Source: Pseudomonas sp. NC02
GTDB taxonomy: Bacteria; Pseudomonadota; Gammaproteobacteria; Pseudomonadales; Pseudomonadaceae
Reading direction: 5' to 3'
NCBI RefSeq assembly: GCF_002874965.1
Contig: NZ_CP025624.1
Coordinates: 4,588,001-4,652,000, forward strand
DNA: 64,000 nt
The position numbers and the translations under genes were made by a program. Each line of letters starts with the position of its first letter. Position 1 is the stretch's first letter. Shown here piece by piece: positions 46,596 through 56,157 of this stretch. Under the pieces are notes generated by a model that had not been told where the DNA came from, ran no database searches, and saw nothing but the letters and a program-made list of their open reading frames with translations.

Positions 46596-46624
46596 TTGCT
46601 CATTCGAAAAACTCGGGCTAGTTT
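46596..46624 (+). promoter_or_regulatory. Candidate sigma-70 promoter of the dihydropyrimidinase gene
   Basis: TTGCTC (46596-46601), a 17-nt spacer and TAGTTT (46619-46624) resemble -35 and -10 elements, followed directly by the palindrome at 46627-46650. Confidence 0.4.
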
Positions 46625-46626
46625 CT

Positions 46627-46650
46627 ATTCCTGTCACCGCTGACAGGAAT
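46627..46650. promoter_or_regulatory. Operator-like palindrome upstream of the dihydropyrimidinase gene
   Basis: ATTCCTGTCA (46627-46636) and TGACAGGAAT (46641-46650) are perfect inverted 10-bp arms around CCGC, just after the promoter candidate and 75 bp before the gene. It is well placed for repression by the RutR-like TetR protein at 51089. It could also fold as an mRNA hairpin. Confidence 0.55.
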
Positions 46651-46676
46651 TAATTTTCCAGCGGCGCGATGCATGA

Positions 46677-48164
<1,488 letters not shown>

Positions 48165-48173
48165 GGCCGCCAT

Positions 48174-48256
48174 TCGCGAGCAAGCCCGCTCCCACATTCG
48201 ACTGCATTTATCCTGCTGGAATGGGGACGAATGTGGGAGCGGGCTTGCTCGCGAAG
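48174..48256. repeat. REP pair in opposite (outward) arrangement
   Basis: The arms are the same sequence as in the other REP doublets, but their order is reversed: TTCGCGAGCAAGCCCGCTCC starts at 48174, and the CGAATGTGGGAGCGGGCTTG arm spans 48229-48256, with 27 nt between. It sits between the dihydropyrimidinase gene and preT. Confidence 0.88.
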
Positions 48257-48327
48257 AGGCCGGTACAGGCAACAAAAAAACCACTGCCCACCAGAGGCAG
48301 CACCTCAAAAACCGTGAGGCCAATACC

Positions 48328-49695
48328 GTGATCCAGACCCTGAACCATCTTCCCCACCCCCATGAAGATGCGGCGGCCCTCGCCGCGCATTTCACCGACC
48401 TGGCGCCGCCGCTCAATGCCCGGCAAGCCCAACTGGAAGCCTCGCGCTGCCTCTACTGCTACGACGCACCGTGCGTCAACGCGTGCCCCAGCGAGATCGA
48501 TATCCCGTCGTTCATCCGCAATATCCACACCGAAAACGTCCAGGGCGCCGCGCAGAAGATTCTCTCGGCGAATATCCTCGGCGGCAGTTGCGCCCGGGTC
48601 TGCCCGACGGAAATCCTCTGCCAGCAAGCCTGCGTGCGCAACAATGCCGAGGAATGCGCCCCGGTGCTGATCGGCCTGTTGCAGCGTTACGCGGTGGACA
48701 ACGCGCACTTCAGCGAACACCCGTTCCAGCGCGCCGCGCCCACCGGCAAGCGCATCGCGGTGGTCGGCGCCGGGCCTGCGGGGTTGTCCTGCGCCCATCG
48801 CAGCGCCTTGCACGGCCATGACGTGGTGATTTTCGAAGCCCGGGAAAAAGCCGGCGGCCTGAATGAATACGGGATCGCCAAGTACAAGCTGGTGGATGAC
48901 TTCGCGCAAAAGGAACTGGATTTCCTCCTGCAAATTGGCGGCATCGAGATCCGTCACGGCCAGCGCCTGGGCGACAACCTGACCTTGAGCGAACTGCACC
49001 AGCAGTTCGATGCAGTGTTCCTCGGCCTTGGCCTGGCTGCCAGCAAACAGCTCGGCCTGCCACACGAAGACGCCCCCGGCCTGCTCGCCGCCACCGACTA
49101 CATCCGTGAACTGCGCCAGGCCGACGACCTCAGTCAACTGCCCCTGGCCGACCGTTGCATCGTGCTCGGCGCCGGCAACACGGCCATCGACATGGCGGTG
49201 CAAATGGCCCGCCTCGGTGCCCGTGACGTCAACCTGGTGTATCGCCGTGGCCTGGCTGAAATGGGCGCCACCGGCCATGAGCAGGACATCGCCAAGGCCA
49301 ACCAGGTACGCCTGCTGACCTGGGCCCAGCCCGAAGAAGTGTTGCTCGACGACCAGGGCCATGTGCGCGGCATGCGCTTCGCCCGCACCCGCATGGTCGA
49401 TGGCCGCCTGCAAGCCACCGGCGAGACCTTCGAACTGGCCGCCGACGCGATCTTCAAGGCCATCGGCCAAGGCTTCGACGACGAGGCGCTGCACGACCCG
49501 CTGGCCCACCAACTGCAACGCCAGGGCGATCGGATCTTCGTCAACGAACAGCTGCGCACCAGCATCCCCGGTGTGTACGCCGGCGGCGATTGCGTCAGCC
49601 TCGGCCAGGACCTCACCGTCCAGGCCGTGCAACACGGCAAGCTGGCCGCGCAAGCCATGCACGCCCAACTCATGCTGAATGTGGAGGCTGCGTAA
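48328..49695 (+). CDS. preT: NAD(P)-dependent dihydropyrimidine dehydrogenase subunit PreT
   Basis: The 455-residue protein has an N-terminal 4Fe-4S region (CLYCYDAPCVNACPSEIDIP and CARVCPTEILCQQACVRN), an FAD-binding [19 protein letters not shown] and an NAD(P)-binding VLGAGNTAIDMAVQMARLG. It passes electrons from NAD(P)H to PreA for uracil and thymine reduction. The start is GTG 48328 with GTGAGG 8 nt upstream. Its TAA overlaps the preA ATG by one base. Confidence 0.96.
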   Translation: MIQTLNHLPHPHEDAAALAAHFTDLAPPLNARQAQLEASRCLYCYDAPCVNACPSEIDIPSFIRNIHTENVQGAAQKILSANILGGSCARVCPTEILCQQACVRNNAEECAPVLIGLLQRYAVDNAHFSEHPFQRAAPTGKRIAVVGAGPAGLSCAHRSALHGHDVVIFEAREKAGGLNEYGIAKYKLVDDFAQKELDFLLQIGGIEIRHGQRLGDNLTLSELHQQFDAVFLGLGLAASKQLGLPHEDAPGLLAATDYIRELRQADDLSQLPLADRCIVLGAGNTAIDMAVQMARLGARDVNLVYRRGLAEMGATGHEQDIAKANQVRLLTWAQPEEVLLDDQGHVRGMRFARTRMVDGRLQATGETFELAADAIFKAIGQGFDDEALHDPLAHQLQRQGDRIFVNEQLRTSIPGVYAGGDCVSLGQDLTVQAVQHGKLAAQAMHAQLMLNVEAA

Positions 49696-50969
49696 TGGCC
49701 GATCTCTCGATTGTATTCGCCGGTATCAAAGCCCCCAATCCGTTCTGGCTGGCCTCCGCGCCGCCTACCGACAAGGCCTACAACGTGGTCCGCGCCTTTG
49801 AAGCAGGCTGGGGCGGCGTGGTCTGGAAAACCCTCGGCGAAGACCCGGCAGCGGTCAACGTCTCATCGCGCTACTCGGCGCACTTTGGCGCCAACCGTGA
49901 AGTGCTCGGCATCAACAATATCGAGCTGATTACCGATAGATCCCTGGAGATCAACCTGCGGGAAATCACCCAGGTGAAAAAAGACTGGCCCGACCGCGCA
50001 CTGATCGTGTCGCTGATGGTGCCGTGTGTTGAAGAATCCTGGAAACACATCCTGCCGCTGGTGGAAGCCACAGGCTGCGACGGCATCGAGCTGAACTTCG
50101 GCTGCCCCCACGGCATGCCGGAACGCGGCATGGGCGCGGCGGTGGGCCAGGTGCCGGAGTATGTGGAACAGGTGACGCGCTGGTGCAAGACCTATTGCTC
50201 GCTGCCGGTGATCGTCAAGCTCACGCCGAACATCACCGACATACGCGTGGCGGCGCGGGCAGCGTATCGCGGGGGCGCGGATGCGGTGTCGCTGATCAAC
50301 ACCATCAACTCCATCACCAGTGTCGACCTGGAGCGCATGGTCGCCCTGCCGATGGTCGGCACCCAAAGCACCCACGGGGGTTACTGCGGCTCGGCGGTGA
50401 AACCCATCGCACTGAACATGGTGGCGGAGATTGCCCGGGACCCACAGACACAAGGCTTGCCGATCTGCGGGATTGGCGGGATTGGCAACTGGCGCGATGC
50501 AGCGGAATTCGTTGCGCTGGGCTGCGGCGCGGTGCAGGTGTGCACGGCGGCGATGCTGCATGGGTTTCGGATTGTCGAAGAAATGAAGGACGGGCTGTCG
50601 CGGTGGATGGACAGCCAGGGTTACAGCAGCCTGCAGGAATTTTCCGGGCGGGCGGTGGGCAATACGACGGATTGGAAGTACCTGGATATCAATTACCAGG
50701 TGATCGCCAAAATTGACCAGGCGGCATGTATTGGCTGTGGGCGTTGCCATATTGCCTGTGAAGATACGTCGCACCAGGCGATTGCCAGCTTGAAGCAGGC
50801 AGATGGGACACATAAATACGAGGTGATCGATGATGAGTGCGTGGGGTGCAACCTGTGCCAGATCACCTGCCCGGTGGCGGACTGTATCGAGATGGTGCCG
50901 GTGGATACCGGGAAGCCGTTTTTGAACTGGACGCAGGACCCGAGGAACCCCTACCGCGAGGCGGTGTAG
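49695..50969 (+). CDS. preA: NAD(P)-dependent dihydropyrimidine dehydrogenase catalytic subunit PreA
   Basis: The 424-residue protein has an FMN-binding DHOD-like barrel: FWLASAPPTDKAYNVVRAFEAGWGG, GIELNFGCPHGMPERGMGAAVGQ, and ICGIGGIGNWRDAAEFVALGCGAVQVCTA. A C-terminal pair of 4Fe-4S motifs follows (CIGCGRCHIACEDTSHQAI and CVGCNLCQITCPVADCIEM). It reduces uracil and thymine to their dihydro forms, the first pathway step. TAATG coupling to preT indicates a stoichiometric complex. Confidence 0.97.
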   Translation: MADLSIVFAGIKAPNPFWLASAPPTDKAYNVVRAFEAGWGGVVWKTLGEDPAAVNVSSRYSAHFGANREVLGINNIELITDRSLEINLREITQVKKDWPDRALIVSLMVPCVEESWKHILPLVEATGCDGIELNFGCPHGMPERGMGAAVGQVPEYVEQVTRWCKTYCSLPVIVKLTPNITDIRVAARAAYRGGADAVSLINTINSITSVDLERMVALPMVGTQSTHGGYCGSAVKPIALNMVAEIARDPQTQGLPICGIGGIGNWRDAAEFVALGCGAVQVCTAAMLHGFRIVEEMKDGLSRWMDSQGYSSLQEFSGRAVGNTTDWKYLDINYQVIAKIDQAACIGCGRCHIACEDTSHQAIASLKQADGTHKYEVIDDECVGCNLCQITCPVADCIEMVPVDTGKPFLNWTQDPRNPYREAV

Positions 50970-50976
50970 CCTGAAT

Positions 50977-51089
50977 GATCGTTCCCACGCTCCGCGTGGG
51001 AATGCATCCGTTGACGCTCCGCGTCACGACCTTAAGAGCGGACGCAGAGCGTCCAGGGCGGCACTCCCACGCGGAGCGTGGGAACGATC
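50977..51089. repeat. Long palindromic repeat, GATCGTTCCCACGCTC type
   Basis: The outer arms GATCGTTCCCACGCTCCGCG (from 50977) and their complement (ending 51089) enclose a second inner pair built on GACGCTCCGCGTC and GACGCAGAGCGTC. It spans the gap between convergent preA and tetR, and its last base is the first base of the tetR stop complement. A related copy lies at 59936-60048. Confidence 0.88.
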
Positions 51090-51709
51090 TAGGGCTCCAA
51101 CCCGATCCCCCGCAGGATCACACTCGTCACCGTCTGCACCGCCCGCTCAAACTGCATGTCCGACAACGGCTGATGGTCATTCAGGATCTTCACCTGATGA
51201 TCAAAGTCGGCATAGTGCTGGGTCGACGCCCAGATCATATACAGCAGGCTCGACGGCTCCACCGGCAAAATCCGCTTGTCCTCCACCCACTGGCGAATCT
51301 TCGCTTCCTTCATCTTGGCCCAGTCATACAGGCTCACATCCAGCGCCTCCCCCAGGGTTGGCGCGCCGTGGATGATTTCATTCGCCCAGACTTTCGAACC
51401 ATAAGGCCGGCTGCGGGAATGTTGCATCTTGGCGCGGATGTAGCTACTGAGCACCACCCGCGGGTCGTCGAACATCTCGAAGCACAAGGCGTCCTGCTTC
51501 CACACCTCCAGCAGGTCGAACAACACCGCGCTGTACAGCTCGCTCTTGGTACTGAAGTAGTAATGCAGGTTGGAGCGCGGCAGTTGCACTTCTTCAGCGA
51601 TGTCGGCCATGGCGGTGCTGCCATAGCCCTTCTCGGCGAAGACCTTTTCAGCCGCCAGCAGAATCTTTTCGACGTTGACCCGACGAATACCGATCTTGTG
51701 ATTGCCCAT
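51089..51709 (-). CDS. TetR-family regulator (RutR-like)
   Basis: The 206-residue protein has the TetR helix-turn-helix ILLAAEKVFAEKGYGSTAMADIAEEVQLPRSNLHYYFSTKSELY (residues 13-56) and a C-terminal ligand domain (VWANEIIHGAPTLGEAL, VEPSSLLYMIWASTQHYADF) like RutR, which senses uracil or thymine. ATG 51709 has GGGAG upstream; the frame is open to 51832. It converges on preA and is the likely regulator of the pyrimidine cluster, possibly through the palindrome at 46627-46650. Confidence 0.92.
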   Translation of the reverse strand: MGNHKIGIRRVNVEKILLAAEKVFAEKGYGSTAMADIAEEVQLPRSNLHYYFSTKSELYSAVLFDLLEVWKQDALCFEMFDDPRVVLSSYIRAKMQHSRSRPYGSKVWANEIIHGAPTLGEALDVSLYDWAKMKEAKIRQWVEDKRILPVEPSSLLYMIWASTQHYADFDHQVKILNDHQPLSDMQFERAVQTVTSVILRGIGLEP

Positions 51710-51853
51710 AAGGGCTCCCTGACAACAACATGGCTTCAAGACTACCATCCGCTCTAGATCGCGGCGACACGCCACTGTGAAACTTCGTACAAGAACCTTC
51801 CCCGTCGATAGCGGATTGGTTAGCATCGCCATCCCCTCGAAGGATCATCCCCC

Positions 51854-52297
51854 ATGACTATTCGACAGCGAAGCGCGTGTGACGACCCGGTGCTGGGTGC
51901 ACTGTGGGAACGCTCGGTGCGCGCCACCCATGACTTTCTCAGCGAAGACGACATCCAGCGCCTGCTGCCCCTGGTACGCGACTGCTACCTGCCGATGCCC
52001 GCACTTGAAGTGTGGGTGTACGAAGATACCCAAGGCATTGGCGGCTTCGTCGGCACCGGCGGCAATAATGTCGAGATGCTGTTTATCGACCCGAACCGAC
52101 GCGGCCAGGGCATCGGTCGCCAGTTGCTGGACTTCGTACGCGCCCGCCACGACACCCTGCGGGTCGACGTGAACGAGCAGAATCCACAGGCCGTGGGTTT
52201 CTACCTGCACTATGGTTTTATCCAGACCGGCCGCTCGCCCGTCGATGGCGAAGGCAAGCCCTTCCCCTTGTTGCACATGGCACTACCGAACGACTGA
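51854..52297 (+). CDS. GNAT-family N-acetyltransferase (YjaB-like)
   Basis: The 147-residue protein has the acetyl-CoA binding motif A (MLFIDPNRRGQGIGRQLLDF, with Arg/Gln-x-x-Gly-x-Gly) and a motif B-like NPQAVGFYLHYGFIQTG. The substrate is unknown. It is separated from copC by 23 bp and might be co-transcribed with copCD. Confidence 0.9.
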   Translation: MTIRQRSACDDPVLGALWERSVRATHDFLSEDDIQRLLPLVRDCYLPMPALEVWVYEDTQGIGGFVGTGGNNVEMLFIDPNRRGQGIGRQLLDFVRARHDTLRVDVNEQNPQAVGFYLHYGFIQTGRSPVDGEGKPFPLLHMALPND

Positions 52298-52320
52298 CTC
52301 TCACCTGAAGGTATTGAACA

Positions 52321-52686
52321 ATGTTGATCAAGAAGACCCTCACCACCGTCGCCCTGCTCGCTTCCCTGCTGGGCGCCTCGGCCGCGTTTGCCCACGCCCA
52401 CCTGAAAAGCTCGGAGCCTGCCGCCGACAGCAGCGTCGCCGCGCCCAAGGACCTGCGCCTGACGTTCAGCGAAGGCGTTGAAGCGACCTTCACCAAGGTA
52501 TCCCTGAGCAAGGACGGCACCGAAGTCGCGATCAAGGGCCTGGAAACCCCGGACGCCGACAAGAAAGTATTGGTGGTGACACCGGCCGCACCCTTGGCCG
52601 CCGGCACCTACAAAGTGGTGTGGAACGCGGTCTCGGTGGATACCCACAAGAGCAACGGTGAATACAGCTTCAAGGTCGGCCAATAA
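52321..52686 (+). CDS. copC: Periplasmic copper-binding protein CopC
   Basis: The 121-residue protein has a signal peptide ending ASAAFA, so that mature CopC starts with HAHLKSSEPA; the N-terminal histidine and the later SVDTHKSNGEYSF supply a Cu(II) histidine brace. No methionine-rich Cu(I) site is seen. It lies 3 nt before copD and hands copper to it or buffers periplasmic copper. Confidence 0.95.
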   Translation: MLIKKTLTTVALLASLLGASAAFAHAHLKSSEPAADSSVAAPKDLRLTFSEGVEATFTKVSLSKDGTEVAIKGLETPDADKKVLVVTPAAPLAAGTYKVVWNAVSVDTHKSNGEYSFKVGQ

Positions 52687-52689
52687 TCC

Positions 52690-53547
52690 ATGGCCACCCT
52701 GCTGGTGCTGTGCCGTTTCCTGCATTTCATCGTCGTGCTGTTGATGTTCGGGGCCTGTGTGTTCAGGCCCTGGCTGCTGGGCGCGGGACCGCAACCGGTG
52801 CTGGACCGCCAACTGTCGCGCATCACCCAAGGGTTGGCGTGGCTGGCATTGGTGTCGGGGGTGGCGTGGCTGCTGTTGATCAGCGCGAGCATGGCCGGTG
52901 TCGGGCTGGGCGCGCTGGAATGGTCGACCGTGCAGTTGGTGCTGGGCAAAACCTTCTTCGGCCAGATCTGGACCTGGCACTTGCTACTGAACGTGCTGCT
53001 GGTGCTGGGCCTGATGACGCCGTGGAAGGCGTTGCGCCTGCCGCTCTGTGCATTGCTGCTGGCGACACTTGCACCGGTGGGCCATGGCGCCATGCTCAAT
53101 GGCATGGCCGGACAGTTGCTGATCCTCAATCAGGTGGTGCACCTGGTGTGTGTCGGTGCCTGGCTGGGCGGCCTGCTCCTGCTGGTGTTGATCCTCAGGC
53201 AATCGCCCCGCTATCCGTTGGAGCCGATCCTCAAGCGCTTCAGTGGCATCGGTTATGGCCTGGTGACAGGGCTGCTGGTGACCGGATTGATCAACGTGCG
53301 GGTGCTCACCGGGCAGTTCTGGCCGACGCCCTTGTTCACAGGGTTCGCCCTGATCCTGTTGATCAAGGTGCTGCTGGTGTTCGGCATGCTCGCCCTGGCG
53401 CTGCTGAACCGCCTGCGGATTCACAACTGTGAGCAGCGGCTGCCTGCCTTGAAGGCCAGCGTGATGATTGAATGGTTACTAGGTGTTTCAGCTGTAGCCG
53501 CCGTTTCGCTGCTTGGCACCTTGCCGCCCATGGTTGCAGCGGGATAA
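52690..53547 (+). CDS. copD: Copper resistance/uptake membrane protein CopD
   Basis: The 285-residue protein has about eight hydrophobic helices with the CopD-domain features LCRFLHFIVVLLMFGACVF at the N-terminus, the LVGATWHLLLN-like IWTWHLLLNVLLV segment and NQVVHLVCVGAWLGGLLLLV. It is coupled to copC by a 3-nt gap. Together they are thought to move copper into the cytosol; no copA or copB is nearby. Confidence 0.93.
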   Translation: MATLLVLCRFLHFIVVLLMFGACVFRPWLLGAGPQPVLDRQLSRITQGLAWLALVSGVAWLLLISASMAGVGLGALEWSTVQLVLGKTFFGQIWTWHLLLNVLLVLGLMTPWKALRLPLCALLLATLAPVGHGAMLNGMAGQLLILNQVVHLVCVGAWLGGLLLLVLILRQSPRYPLEPILKRFSGIGYGLVTGLLVTGLINVRVLTGQFWPTPLFTGFALILLIKVLLVFGMLALALLNRLRIHNCEQRLPALKASVMIEWLLGVSAVAAVSLLGTLPPMVAAG

Positions 53548-53637
53548 CTCCTTCCCCACTGACTCCCTTCACGCAGGGAGTCATCGTATAACTTTCGATT
53601 GACAACCCCCTGAAACCTCGCAAATATCGTGCTCAAT

Positions 53638-53659
53638 GTTGTACGACAACGTATAACAA
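53638..53659. promoter_or_regulatory. GntR/FadR-type operator candidate before the uronate porin
   Basis: GTTGTACGACAAC (53638-53650) is a perfect inverted repeat, GTTGT-ACG-ACAAC, matching the FadR-subfamily pattern GT-N-AC. The segment TACGACAACGTATAACAA (53642-53659) recurs with 16 of 18 matches at 55275-55292 before udh. It lies 37-58 bp upstream of the porin start. Confidence 0.6.
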
Positions 53660-53695
53660 AAAATAAAAACAACAAAAAGACAAGGGAGCGTCACT

Positions 53696-54964
53696 GTGAG
53701 CCAACACGTCCGCCATTTCTCCGGCACCACCCGTTTTGCCGCCATCGGTTTGAGCAGCCTGGCCTTTACCCTCCCCGCCACCGCCTCGGCAGAAGGCTTC
53801 ATCGATGACGCCACCGCCACGCTCAACCTGCGCAACGCCTACTTCAACCGCAACTTCACCAACCCCGCCTACCCCCAGGGCAAGGCCGAGGAGTGGACGC
53901 AAAACTTCATTCTCGATGCCAGGTCCGGCTTCACCCAAGGCACCGTCGGTTTCGGCCTGGACGTGCTGGGCCTGTACTCGCAGAAACTCGACGGCGGCAA
54001 AGGTACCGCCGGCACCCAACTGCTGCCGACCCGCAGCGATGGCCGCCCTGCCGATAACTTCGGGCGCCTGGGCGTGGCGCTGAAAACCAAGCTGTCGAAC
54101 ACCGAATTGAAAGTCGGCGAATGGATGCCGGTACTGCCGATCCTGCGCTCGGATGACGGCCGCTCACTGCCGCAAACGTTCCGCGGCGGCCAGGTAACGT
54201 CCAGGGAAATCGCCGGCCTGACCTTGTATGGCGGCCAGTTTCGCGGCAACAGCCCGCGCAACGACGCGAGCATGGATGACATGTTCCTCAACGGCAAAGC
54301 CGCATTCACCTCGGACCGCTTCAACTTCGGCGGCGGCGAATACACCTTCAACGACAAGCGCACCCAGGTTGGCGTGTGGTACGCCGAACTCAGTGACATC
54401 TACCAGCAACAGTATTTCAACCTGACCCACAGCCAGCCCGTGGGCGACTGGACCCTGGGCGCCAACCTCGGGTTCTTCACCGGCAAGGAAGACGGCAAGG
54501 CCCTGGCCGGCGACCTCGACAACAAAACCGCGTTCGCCCTGCTCTCGGCCAAATACAAAGGCAACAGCTTCTATATCGGCCTGCAGAAACTCACCGGCGA
54601 CAGCGCCTGGATGCGGGTCAACGGCACCAGCGGCGGCACCCTGGCCAACGACAGCTACAACGCCAGCTACGACAACGCCAAGGAAAAATCCTGGCAGGTG
54701 CGGCACGACTTCAACTTCGTGGTACTGGGCATTCCCGGGTTGACCATGATGAACCGCTACATCAGTGGCGATAACGTGCACACCGGGGCGATCACCAATG
54801 GCAAGGAGTGGGGCCGTGAGTCGGAACTGGCCTACACGGTACAAAGCGGTCCACTGCGGGACCTGAATGTGCGCTGGCGCAACGCAACGATGCGCCGGGA
54901 TTTCAGTACCAACGAGTTTGATGAGAACCGGATATTCATCAGTTACCCGCTGTCGTTGTTATAG
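53696..54964 (+). CDS. OprD-family outer-membrane porin
   Basis: The 422-residue protein has a signal peptide (ending PATASAEGF) and the OprD profile: GFIDDATATLNLRNAYFNRNF at the mature N-terminus, GFGLDVLGLYSQKLDGGKG, LPTRSDGRPADNFGRLGVALKTKLSNTELKVGEWMPVLPILRSDDGRSLPQTFRG and a beta-rich C-terminus. The start is GTG 53696 with AAGGGAG upstream. As the first gene of the uronate cluster it probably admits galacturonate, glucuronate or related acids. The large REP-derived structure at 54992-55192 follows. Confidence 0.93.
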   Translation: MSQHVRHFSGTTRFAAIGLSSLAFTLPATASAEGFIDDATATLNLRNAYFNRNFTNPAYPQGKAEEWTQNFILDARSGFTQGTVGFGLDVLGLYSQKLDGGKGTAGTQLLPTRSDGRPADNFGRLGVALKTKLSNTELKVGEWMPVLPILRSDDGRSLPQTFRGGQVTSREIAGLTLYGGQFRGNSPRNDASMDDMFLNGKAAFTSDRFNFGGGEYTFNDKRTQVGVWYAELSDIYQQQYFNLTHSQPVGDWTLGANLGFFTGKEDGKALAGDLDNKTAFALLSAKYKGNSFYIGLQKLTGDSAWMRVNGTSGGTLANDSYNASYDNAKEKSWQVRHDFNFVVLGIPGLTMMNRYISGDNVHTGAITNGKEWGRESELAYTVQSGPLRDLNVRWRNATMRRDFSTNEFDENRIFISYPLSLL

Positions 54965-54991
54965 CGGTTTACAAACAACCGGAAAGGCTTT

Positions 54992-55192
54992 TGTGGCAAG
55001 GGAGATTGCTGTGGGGGGGAGCTTGCCGTGGGGAGGGAGCTTGCTGTGGCGAGGGAGCTTGCTCCCGCTGGAGTGCGAAGCGCTCCCAAGATTTTGGGGC
55101 CGCTGCGCAGCCCAGCGGGAGCAAGCTCCCTCGCCACAGCAAGCTCCCTCGCCACAGCAAGCCCTCTTGCCACAGCAAGCCCCCTCGCCACA
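54992..55192. repeat. Symmetric array of 18-bp repeats: four direct copies facing four inverted copies
   Basis: Left copies of TGTGGCGAGGGAGCTTGC-type units start at 54992, 55010, 55027 and 55045 (one is 17 bp). Right copies of GCAAGCTCCCTCGCCACA start at 55121, 55139, 55157 and 55175. Between them is a REP-like stem, TCCCGCTGG/CCAGCGGGA. The whole region forms a long imperfect palindrome in the 341-bp gap between the porin gene and udh. No gene is present. Confidence 0.9.
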
Positions 55193-55270
55193 GGACAGCG
55201 ATGAGCCTCTATCAACTTCGACCAATAGTGCGTTGACAAGTGTAGGAAACCCTAAGGATACTTCGGATCA

Positions 55271-55292
55271 GTCATACGACAACCTACAACAA
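55271..55292. promoter_or_regulatory. GntR/FadR-type operator candidate before udh
   Basis: GTCATACGACAAC followed by CTACAACAA repeats the motif at 53638-53659; the 18 nt from 55275 match at 16 positions. It lies 14-35 bp before the udh start, so a separate promoter probably serves udh and downstream genes. Confidence 0.55.
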
Positions 55293-55305
55293 TAACGGGA
55301 TCACC

Positions 55306-56127
55306 ATGACCACCACAACCGCCCCTACCCCGTTCAACCGCTTGCTGCTCACCGGTGCCGCCGGTGGCCTGGGCAAAGTCTTGCGCGAACGCCTGCGTCC
55401 TTACGCCAAGGTACTGCGCCTGTCGGATATCGCCGACATGGCCCCGGCCGCTGACGACAGCGAAGAAGTATTGCCTTGCGATCTTTCCGACAAACAAGCC
55501 GTGCACCAACTGGTGGAAGGCGTCGATGCGATCCTGCATTTCGGCGGCGTATCGGTGGAACGCTCGTTCGAGGAAGTGCTGGGCGCGAACATCTGCGGGA
55601 TCTTCCACATCTATGAAGCGGCGCGCCGCCATGGGGTCAAGCGCGTCATCTTCGCCAGCTCCAACCACGTGATCGGCTTCTACAAGCAGGACGAAGCCCT
55701 CGACGCCCACTCCCCGCGCCGCCCCGACAGTTACTACGGGCTGTCCAAATCCTACGGCGAGGACATGGCCAGTTTCTACTTCGATCGCTATGGCATCGAG
55801 ACCGTCAGCATCCGCATCGGCTCCTCGTTCCCGGAACCCCAGAACCGCCGGATGATGCACACCTGGCTGAGCTTCGACGACCTCACCCAACTGCTCGAAC
55901 GCTCGCTGTACACACCGAATGTCGGGCATACCGTGGTCTACGGCATGTCGGATAACCTCGATGTGTGGTGGGACAACCGCTTCGCCGCGCACCTGGGCTT
56001 CACCCCGCGGGACTCTTCCGAAGTATTCCGCAAACAGGTGGAAGCCCAGCCGATGCCCGCTGCCGACGACCCGGCGCGGGTGTACCAGGGGGGCGCGTTT
56101 TGCGCCGCCGGCCCGTTCGGTGACTGA
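55306..56127 (+). CDS. udh: Uronate dehydrogenase (NAD+-dependent, SDR family)
   Basis: The 273-residue protein has the Rossmann TGAAGGLGKVLRERL (residues 16-30), an IFASSNHVIGFY catalytic serine segment and the Tyr144-x3-Lys148 pair in DSYYGLSKSYGEDMA, as in Pseudomonas uronate dehydrogenases of the extended SDR group. It oxidises galacturonate or glucuronate to the aldarolactone. The lactonase-type gene 30 bp downstream and the TRAP transporter fit this route. The start has a GGGATCACC spacing. Confidence 0.93.
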   Translation: MTTTTAPTPFNRLLLTGAAGGLGKVLRERLRPYAKVLRLSDIADMAPAADDSEEVLPCDLSDKQAVHQLVEGVDAILHFGGVSVERSFEEVLGANICGIFHIYEAARRHGVKRVIFASSNHVIGFYKQDEALDAHSPRRPDSYYGLSKSYGEDMASFYFDRYGIETVSIRIGSSFPEPQNRRMMHTWLSFDDLTQLLERSLYTPNVGHTVVYGMSDNLDVWWDNRFAAHLGFTPRDSSEVFRKQVEAQPMPAADDPARVYQGGAFCAAGPFGD

Positions 56128-56157
56128 CCACAGACCAACCCAAGGGAATGAGTGGCC

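Noticed and set aside
54992..55192. Possible small CRISPR array
   Set aside because: The 18-bp units are contiguous with no unique spacers, and the right half is the inverted complement of the left. It is a REP-derived palindrome.
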